Assembly (NCBI GenBank): GCA_934409175.1
Contig: CAKRVX010000075.1
Location: 1-10,354 of the forward strand
Length of the DNA: 10,354 nt
Reading direction: 5' to 3'
From: an uncultured Blautia sp.
GTDB taxonomy: Bacteria > Bacillota > Clostridia > Lachnospirales > Lachnospiraceae
Part shown: positions 6,168 to 10,354 of the stretch, one piece after another
How the letters are laid out: each line of letters opens with the position of its first letter
How positions within the stretch are numbered: position 1 is the first letter of the stretch
Program-made: the position numbers and the translations under genes
Notes under the pieces: model-generated
What the model saw: the letters and a program-made list of their open reading frames with translations, nothing else
What the model was told of the DNA's origin: nothing
The model's database searches: none

Positions 6168-7529
6168 CAGTAGCTTTTCATAAATTTTCTTATATGGCTG
6201 GTATCTCATTGGAAGGTCCAGCCATGTTTTTTTGTCTACAATACTCTTATAATGAGAGAAAGTATTGAAACCGTCTTTACCATGGTAAGAACCCATACCG
6301 CTTTCGCCGAATCCGCCAAATCCCATTTCACTGGTTGCCAGATGAATGATCGTATCATTTACACAGCCACCGCCGAAATTGCAATGAGAGGTTATTTTCT
6401 GAGCAACTTTCTTACTGGAAGTGAAAATATATAATGCCAGTGGATGTGCCATAGAATTAATGTTTACAATAGCTTCATCCAGTGAATCATAAGTCAGTAC
6501 AGGAAGGACTGGTCCGAAGATTTCTTCCTGCATGACTGCGTCCTGGAAAGTAACATTATCCATCACAGTAGGTGCAATCTGCAGGGCTTTCGGATTACTG
6601 TCACCACCGCAGACTATTTTATTTGGATCAATCAGGTTGTGGATACGTGTGAAATGCTTTTCATTGATGATCTTCCCGTAATTTTTGTTATTTAAAGGTG
6701 TTGTCCCGAACTGTTTCTTAATTTGTTTCTTGATCTGGCGAATCAGTTCATCTTTGATTTCTTTGTCACAGTAGATATAATCCGGTGCAACGCAGGTCTG
6801 ACCGCAGTTGAGATATTTTCCGAAGACAATTCGTCTGGCTGCCAGTTTCAGGTTGGCACTTTTTTCTACAATACAGGGACTTTTGCCGCCGAGCTCCAGA
6901 GTAACAGGGGTGAGGTGCGCAGAAGCTTTTGCCATTACTTCACGGCCTACATGCTGGCTCCCGGTGAAAAAGATATAGTCAAAATGTTCATTGAGAAGAG
7001 ATGTATTTTCTGCACGACCGCCATTTACCACAGTAACATATTGCGGATCGAAGCATTCATCAATAATTGATTCGATCACTCGGCTGGTATTTGGAGAATA
7101 GGCACTTGGTTTCAGTACAACGGTATTTCCGGCAGCAATGGCATCAATTAGTGGGTCAATGGTGAGCAGAAAAGGATAGTTCCATGGACTCATAACCAAG
7201 ACTACGCCATAGGGAGATGGCTTTTTATAGCTTCTGGAAGCGAACTGTGCAACTGGAGTCAGTACAGTTTTTTCTTTGGCATAAGATGATGTGTGTCGGA
7301 TCATATAGCTGAGTTCTGAGAGAACAAGTCCAACCTCGCACATATAGGATTCGAAATTGCTTTTTCCAAGATCCCGTTTCAATGATTCATTGATAAGCGG
7401 TTCATATTTTTTAATACAGGCTTTTAATTTTTTTAAAGATTCCAGCCTTTTTTCAACTGGTAGAGTTGCACCTGTGTAAAAATAGCTGCGTTGTTTCTGG
7501 ACGATTTTTTTAATTTCTTTTTCTGTCAT
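6150..7529 (-). CDS. NAD(P)-dependent aldehyde dehydrogenase, class 3 type
   Basis: A 459-residue aldehyde dehydrogenase that oxidises an aldehyde to the carboxylic acid. The start MTEKEIKKIV at 7529 has AAGGAG 11 bases upstream; the extra ten codons before it contain that site and are excluded. Catalytic features are complete: Asn117 in SPWNYP, FTGS (188-191) in the cofactor fold, the general base Glu212 in LELGGKSP, and the nucleophile Cys246 in CGQTCVAPD. EEIFGPVLPV and the NFGGGCVNDT region are also conserved. Length and the missing N-terminal extension fit the ALDH3/YwdH branch, and the C-terminal tail KIYEKLLRKFLK is basic and amphipathic, perhaps touching the membrane. It lies 116 bases downstream of the iron alcohol dehydrogenase on the same strand, so the pair can convert alcohol to acid through a shared aldehyde. 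The substrate is unknown. Confidence 0.9.
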   Translation of the reverse strand: MTEKEIKKIVQKQRSYFYTGATLPVEKRLESLKKLKACIKKYEPLINESLKRDLGKSNFESYMCEVGLVLSELSYMIRHTSSYAKEKTVLTPVAQFASRSYKKPSPYGVVLVMSPWNYPFLLTIDPLIDAIAAGNTVVLKPSAYSPNTSRVIESIIDECFDPQYVTVVNGGRAENTSLLNEHFDYIFFTGSQHVGREVMAKASAHLTPVTLELGGKSPCIVEKSANLKLAARRIVFGKYLNCGQTCVAPDYIYCDKEIKDELIRQIKKQIKKQFGTTPLNNKNYGKIINEKHFTRIHNLIDPNKIVCGGDSNPKALQIAPTVMDNVTFQDAVMQEEIFGPVLPVLTYDSLDEAIVNINSMAHPLALYIFTSSKKVAQKITSHCNFGGGCVNDTIIHLATSEMGFGGFGESGMGSYHGKDGFNTFSHYKSIVDKKTWLDLPMRYQPYKKIYEKLLRKFLK

Positions 7530-7554
7530 TATATAAAATTCTCCTTGTAGGACA

Positions 7555-7604
7555 CACAATTGACCCGAATCAAGCAGATTTTCTGCTTTAATTGTGATCT
7601 GCTT
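7555..7604 (-). promoter_or_regulatory. Alternative hairpins between ADH and ALDH genes
   Basis: Two nested dyads occupy this gap: CACAATT (7555-7561) with AATTGTG (7590-7596), enclosing AAGCAGA (7572-7578) with TCTGCTT (7582-7588). A second ATCTGCTT at 7597-7604 could instead pair with AAGCAGAT (7572-7579), so the folds are mutually exclusive. There is no T-run. It may be an RNA processing or regulatory element, or an operator; function is inference. Confidence 0.4.
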
Positions 7605-7645
7605 AAACCGGATTAATATATATAATTTTCGGGGATCATTATAGG

Positions 7646-8857
7646 CTATTCCTGAATTTCGGGAATCAACATATAGTAAAATTTTTCAAGTTCAGAAGCA
7701 TCCATCAGCTTTGGTACAGGATAAAGCGGATTTGCTTCTTTATCTGCATAGTGAGCCAACTTTGGAATATCTGTTTCACGGATTTCTTTTACAGTATTTC
7801 CAATTCCGAATTTTCGTTTCATATCTTCGATTGCCTGAATAAAAAGTTCAGCAGCTTTGTGATCCGGTGTACTTTTATCTGCAAGCCCTGCGGCAATGGA
7901 AAGGTCGTGAAGTTTCTTATCAATACAGCTTCCGTATTCACGAAGTACCATAGGCAACAGGATCGCATTGGCAAGACCATGGGGAACATTATATTCTCCA
8001 CCCAGTGAATGGGCTACTGCATGTACATATCCTACATAAGATTTGGTAAAAGCACAGCCGGCATAGAAAGAAGCGTGAAGCATATTTCTTCTTGCCTGGA
8101 TATTATCACCCTGTTCATAGACAGTGTAAATATTTTCAAAAATGAGTTTTACAGCTTTTAAAGCATCTCTTCGTGTATCAATAGTTGTGGAATTACCGAT
8201 ATAAGCTTCCACTGCGTGCGTCAGTGCATCCATACCTGTGGTTGCTGTGATAAAAGGAGGCAGACTTAAAGTGACTTTAGGATCCAGCACTGCATATCGC
8301 GGAATCAGCGGGAAGTCATTTATGGCATATTTATATCGAGTGTCAGCATCAGTGATCACCGCGGCAAGCGTAGTTTCACTTCCTGTGCCGGCAGTAGTAG
8401 GAACTGCCATGAGAAGAGGGAGCTTTTTGTGTATTTTTAAAATTCCTTTCATTTGAGCCAGAGTCTGATTCGGTTTTACTGCCCGTGCACCAACTGCTTT
8501 TGCGCAGTCCATACTGGAACCGCCGCCGAAACCGATAATGGCATCACATCCTTCTGCGTGGTAGAGCTGCAATGCCTCGCGTACATTTACAGTAGTAGGA
8601 TTAGCTACTGTTTTATCGTATATGGTATAAGTAATACCGGCTTCCTTCAAAGTTTTCTCCAGACGCCTGGTAAGACCCAGCCGGGCAATTCCGGTGTCTG
8701 TGATGATCAGCACATGGGTACACTTATGACGCATAATGATTTCGGGAAGTTCTTTGATGCTTCCTGCAATCTTTGGTTTTCGATAAGGTAAAAATGGGAT
8801 AGCAATGTGAAATGCCTGTTGAAAGGCCCTGCAATATATTTTTCTGATTGTATTCAT
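7646..8857 (-). CDS. Iron-containing alcohol dehydrogenase
   Basis: A 403-residue group III (iron-type) alcohol dehydrogenase, catalysing NAD(P)H-linked interconversion of an alcohol and an aldehyde or ketone in the cytoplasm. The start ATG 8857 has GAGAGG seven bases upstream; the longer open frame to 9016 would run through the promoter at 8975-9003 and is rejected. Visible motifs are the nucleotide-binding GFGGGSSMDCAK (109-120), PTTAGTGSE (153-161), and the metal site Asp210 and His214 in MDALTHAVEAY, with His279 and His293 in VHAVAHSLGG and VPHG. All four metal ligands are present. It is followed by the aldehyde dehydrogenase gene, suggesting a joint role in alcohol or aldehyde disposal or redox balance. 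It is a single-domain enzyme, not AdhE, and its substrate cannot be told from sequence. Confidence 0.9.
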   Translation of the reverse strand: MNTIRKIYCRAFQQAFHIAIPFLPYRKPKIAGSIKELPEIIMRHKCTHVLIITDTGIARLGLTRRLEKTLKEAGITYTIYDKTVANPTTVNVREALQLYHAEGCDAIIGFGGGSSMDCAKAVGARAVKPNQTLAQMKGILKIHKKLPLLMAVPTTAGTGSETTLAAVITDADTRYKYAINDFPLIPRYAVLDPKVTLSLPPFITATTGMDALTHAVEAYIGNSTTIDTRRDALKAVKLIFENIYTVYEQGDNIQARRNMLHASFYAGCAFTKSYVGYVHAVAHSLGGEYNVPHGLANAILLPMVLREYGSCIDKKLHDLSIAAGLADKSTPDHKAAELFIQAIEDMKRKFGIGNTVKEIRETDIPKLAHYADKEANPLYPVPKLMDASELEKFYYMLIPEIQE

Positions 8858-8974
8858 GATAATTCCTCTCTGAATCAGATGGGAATCTATAGACATATCT
8901 GTAATAAAAAGTAAACTTTTTAAAGGCGACAGATTGATCGTATAGTTTCCGCATAATAATGTGTAATCAAGAAA

Positions 8975-9003
8975 AATATAGCAAGGCATAAAAGAAAAGT
9001 CAA
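8975..9003 (-). promoter_or_regulatory. Promoter of the ADH-ALDH operon
   Basis: On the - strand TTGACT (8998-9003), a 17-base spacer and TATATT (8975-8980) form a good sigma-A promoter. Transcription would start near 8968, giving a leader of about 110 bases that contains a small AAAAAG/CTTTTT dyad near 8906-8918. Confidence 0.75.
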
Positions 9004-9014
9004 TATATTTTGAC
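8999..9014. promoter_or_regulatory. Palindrome over the -35 box, possible operator
   Basis: GTCAA-TATATT-TTGAC is an exact inverted repeat with five-base arms and contains most of the -35 hexamer. A protein bound here would block the operon promoter. It does not match the Rex or CcpA consensus that I know. Confidence 0.45.
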
Positions 9015-9058
9015 ACTCAAAAAGTATGAAATGCTTAATAAATATGTCGAAAAGATGA

Positions 9059-9248
9059 TCTACAGGCAGGACAGGGCGTACTGCAGAGAATCTTCCAGAT
9101 GTTGTTTCATCAGATCACCGGCTTTTGTTATTTGTATCCAGGTGAGTGTTATTATTGTGGGGCATGCGTAATGGTTTGCCCGAAAGATGCGATTAAGCTT
9201 GCACATCCTCTTATGAACAGGGCGAAGTTTGTGGAAGTCAGACATTAA
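9059..9248 (+). pseudogene. 4Fe-4S ferredoxin remnant, frameshifted
   Basis: From 9138 to TAA 9246-9248 the frame reads PGECYYCGACVMVCPKDAIK and then AHPLMNRAKFVEVRH, with a complete Cys-x2-Cys-x2-Cys-x3-Cys-Pro cluster motif, clearly ferredoxin-like. Upstream, matching protein sequence appears in a different frame (ENLPDVVSSDHRLLLFV, ending TGA 9143-9145), so a one-base change near 9135-9138 has broken the gene. No start codon with a ribosome site fits, and the frame closes upstream at 9058, so the 5' part is also lost. A normal ferredoxin of this kind would carry further sequence before the motif and often a second cluster. An intact terminator follows. It is most likely a dead fragment of an electron-transfer protein. 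Confidence 0.7.
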
Positions 9249-9263
9249 GAATAAGTGAGAAAG

Positions 9264-9309
9264 AGACAGTTTTTACTATATTGAAATATAGTGGGACTGT
9301 CTTTTTTTG
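9264..9309 (+). terminator. Intrinsic terminator after the ferredoxin remnant
   Basis: AGACAGT (9264-9270) pairs with ACTGTCT (9296-9302) and ACTATAT (9275-9281) with ATATAGT (9286-9292), loop TGAA, with TTTT opposite GGG between the two helices. Seven T follow from 9302. It is fully preserved although the gene in front of it is broken. Confidence 0.88.
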
Positions 9310-9350
9310 TGTAGATGAAAAGCCAAAGGGAGTGTACAGTAATAAGATAT

Positions 9351-9370
9351 TTACGAAATTTTACGAAACC
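9351..9370 (+). repeat. Tandem 10-base repeat upstream of the ABC promoter
   Basis: TTACGAAATT at 9351-9360 is followed directly by TTACGAAACC at 9361-9370. One-turn spacing just upstream of the -35 box suits a protein binding on one face of the helix, perhaps an activator. Function is inferred. Confidence 0.45.
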
Positions 9371-9381
9371 TCGAAAATCGG

Positions 9382-9410
9382 TTGACAAGGGAGTAAGTTT
9401 ACACTAACAT
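9382..9410 (+). promoter_or_regulatory. Promoter of the ABC transporter operon
   Basis: TTGACA at 9382-9387, a 17-base spacer and TAACAT at 9405-9410. The start of transcription would be near 9417, giving a leader of about 90 bases before the ATG at 9505. Confidence 0.7.
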
Positions 9411-9452
9411 AAAGTTAGATAAGCGTAACATTGCTGCGCATCAGGAATGTTA
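9404..9452 (+). promoter_or_regulatory. Dyads at -10 and in the leader, possible repressor sites
   Basis: CTAAC-ATAAA-GTTAG (9404-9418) covers the -10 box and start point. TAACATT (9426-9432) pairs with AATGTTA (9446-9452), with an inner CTG/CAG pair around CGCAT. There is no T-run, so this is not a terminator. A repressor of the TetR type that often accompanies such transporters could bind here, but none is encoded in the window. Confidence 0.45.
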
Positions 9453-9504
9453 TGTGATAAAAAGTTTGCTCTACAGGGAGAGTACGAGGGAGGAATGAAG
9501 AAAA

Positions 9505-10203
9505 ATGTTTTTACAGATACAGGGTATTAAAAAATCTTTTGGTGCAGGTGACAGCCGCGTGGATGTGCTGAAGGGGTTAAATCTTGAAATAGAGAGAGGA
9601 GAGTTTTGTGTACTCTTGGGGCCGTCTGGCTCAGGTAAGTCTACATTGTTGAATATTATTGGTGGGATTGACAGCGCAGATGAGGGAAATCTGATCATAG
9701 ACGGAGAGCGTCTGGCGGATATGTCGGAGAAGAAGTTATCTTTGTACAGGCGTAAACACCTGGGTTATATTTTCCAGATGTACAACCTGATCCCGAATCT
9801 TACAGTGCGTGAGAATATAGAGGTTGGGGCATATCTCAGCGATAGACCGCTGGATGTAGATGAATTGCTGCATACATTGGGAATCTATGATCACCAGAGA
9901 AAGCTTCCAAATCAGCTTTCCGGCGGACAGCAGCAGAGAACTGCTATCGGCAGAGCGATTGTGAAAAATCCGGATATTCTGTTATGTGATGAACCTACCG
10001 GAGCGCTGGATTATAATACTTCCAAAGAAATCCTGAAACTGATTGAGACCGTAAATCAGAAATACGGCAACACGATCGTTATGGTGACGCACAATGATGC
10101 CATCAAAGATATGGCAGACCGGGTAGTAAATCTTAGAGACGGCATGATCCGTAAGAACTACATTAATGAACACAAGATTCCTGCCGCAGAGCTTGACTGG
10201 TAA
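9505..10203 (+). CDS. ABC transporter ATP-binding protein, MacB/LolD type
   Basis: A complete 232-residue ATPase that would power a permease of the FtsX/MacB superfamily. The start ATG 9505 has GGGAGG 11 bases upstream. Motifs in order: Walker A GPSGSGKST (39-47, Lys45), Q-loop Gln91, signature LSGGQQQR (138-145), Walker B ILLCDE (158-163) with catalytic Glu163, D-loop GALD, and switch His196 in MVTHND. All are intact, and length and the FQMYNLIPNLTVRENI stretch fit the MacB/LolD/BceA branch. The permease start codon lies 14 bases after the stop, so the two are co-transcribed. Systems of this branch in Firmicutes export or sense peptides, lipids or antimicrobials; the substrate here is unknown. 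Dyads at the promoter suggest it is inducible. Confidence 0.92.
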   Translation: MFLQIQGIKKSFGAGDSRVDVLKGLNLEIERGEFCVLLGPSGSGKSTLLNIIGGIDSADEGNLIIDGERLADMSEKKLSLYRRKHLGYIFQMYNLIPNLTVRENIEVGAYLSDRPLDVDELLHTLGIYDHQRKLPNQLSGGQQQRTAIGRAIVKNPDILLCDEPTGALDYNTSKEILKLIETVNQKYGNTIVMVTHNDAIKDMADRVVNLRDGMIRKNYINEHKIPAAELDW

Positions 10204-10217
10204 AGGAGGACGAAGAG

Positions 10218-10354
10218 ATGAAAAGTCCTTTAGGAAAGCGTTTGCCACGAGAATTAAAAAGTGAGATTGGAAAGTATCTGGTAGTATTTATCCTGATGGT
10301 AGCGACCATAGGTTTTGTGTCCGGTTTCCTTGTAGCAGATGGAAGTATGATCAC
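10218..10354 (+). CDS. ABC transporter permease, FtsX/MacB family (5' end only)
   Basis: The first 45 codons of a membrane protein cut by the window edge. ATG 10218 follows AAGGAGG with eight bases spacing, 14 bases after the ATPase gene stops. The product begins MKSPLGKRLPRELKSEIGKY, a basic amphipathic lead-in, then a hydrophobic helix VVFILMVATIGFVSGFLVA (about residues 22-40). A lead-in of this kind before the first membrane span is typical of FtsX-like permeases that pair with MacB-type ATPases. Large FtsX permeases of Lachnospiraceae often run beyond 700 residues, so most of the gene, including the FtsX domains, is unseen. The family call rests mainly on the partner ATPase and this N-terminus. 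Confidence 0.75.
   Translation, partial: MKSPLGKRLPRELKSEIGKYLVVFILMVATIGFVSGFLVADGSMI

Noticed and set aside
7530..7559. Ten extra codons before the aldehyde dehydrogenase
   Set aside because: This segment holds the AAGGAG ribosome site of the start at 7529.
8858..9016. N-terminal extension of the iron alcohol dehydrogenase to 9016
   Set aside because: It would translate through the promoter at 8975-9003 and lacks family similarity; ATG 8857 has a good ribosome site.
9060..9245. 61-codon frame antisense to the ferredoxin remnant
   Set aside because: The + strand carries a clear 4Fe-4S motif and terminator; the antisense frame has neither motif nor ribosome site.
9426..9452. Terminator in the ABC leader
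   Set aside because: The hairpin has no T-run and includes mismatches, so it is better seen as a dyad or operator.

Overview
The window reads like the chromosome of a gut Firmicute, most likely a Lachnospiraceae-type Clostridium relative. It has moderate-to-low GC, strong AGGAGG-type ribosome binding sites, consensus sigma-A promoters, a pyruvate phosphate dikinase, a Glc-family PTS permease under a BglG-type RNA antiterminator, an iron alcohol dehydrogenase and a MacB-type ABC transporter. This placement is inferred from gene content and codon style, not from a marker gene.

Layout. 1-77: the last 24 codons of ppdK (+), followed by a 17-bp GAAA-tetraloop terminator. 263-612: a perfect consensus promoter driving a small cysteine-rich, zinc-ribbon-like protein of unknown role. 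613-1186: no gene I can support. 1187-3768: a PTS IICBA permease of the glucose family (ptsG-like), with a 30-nt RAT antiterminator site overlapping a 22-bp leader terminator, so its expression is probably controlled by a GlcT/LicT-like protein encoded elsewhere. 3809-3915: a large bidirectional terminator/palindrome. 3980-4674 (-): an MNT/HEPN (HI0073/HI0074-type) pair in which the nucleotidyltransferase looks intact, while the HEPN partner has lost its motif arginine (Cys in place of Arg) and its C-terminus through a one-base frameshift. 4675-5141: AT-rich leader with two possible promoters. 5142-5457: a broken gene made of five 21-residue tandem repeats, overlapping the start of a DUF4317-like gene (5450-6127).

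6150-8857 (-): an iron-containing alcohol dehydrogenase followed by a class-3-type aldehyde dehydrogenase, probably one operon interconverting alcohol, aldehyde and acid. It has its own promoter (with a palindrome over the -35 box) and a terminator wrapped round the final stop codon. 9059-9309: a frameshifted ferredoxin remnant that has kept its terminator. 9351-10354: a regulated promoter region and the first two genes of an ABC transporter operon (MacB/LolD-type ATPase, then the start of a permease cut by the window edge).

The most notable points are the double lesion in the HEPN toxin, the decayed 21-residue repeat gene coupled to a DUF4317-like gene, and the very clear RAT/terminator switch in front of the PTS gene. 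I found no CRISPR array, insertion sequence, tRNA or rRNA. I cannot claim a wholly new system; the repeat-protein/DUF4317 pair is the nearest thing to an undescribed locus.
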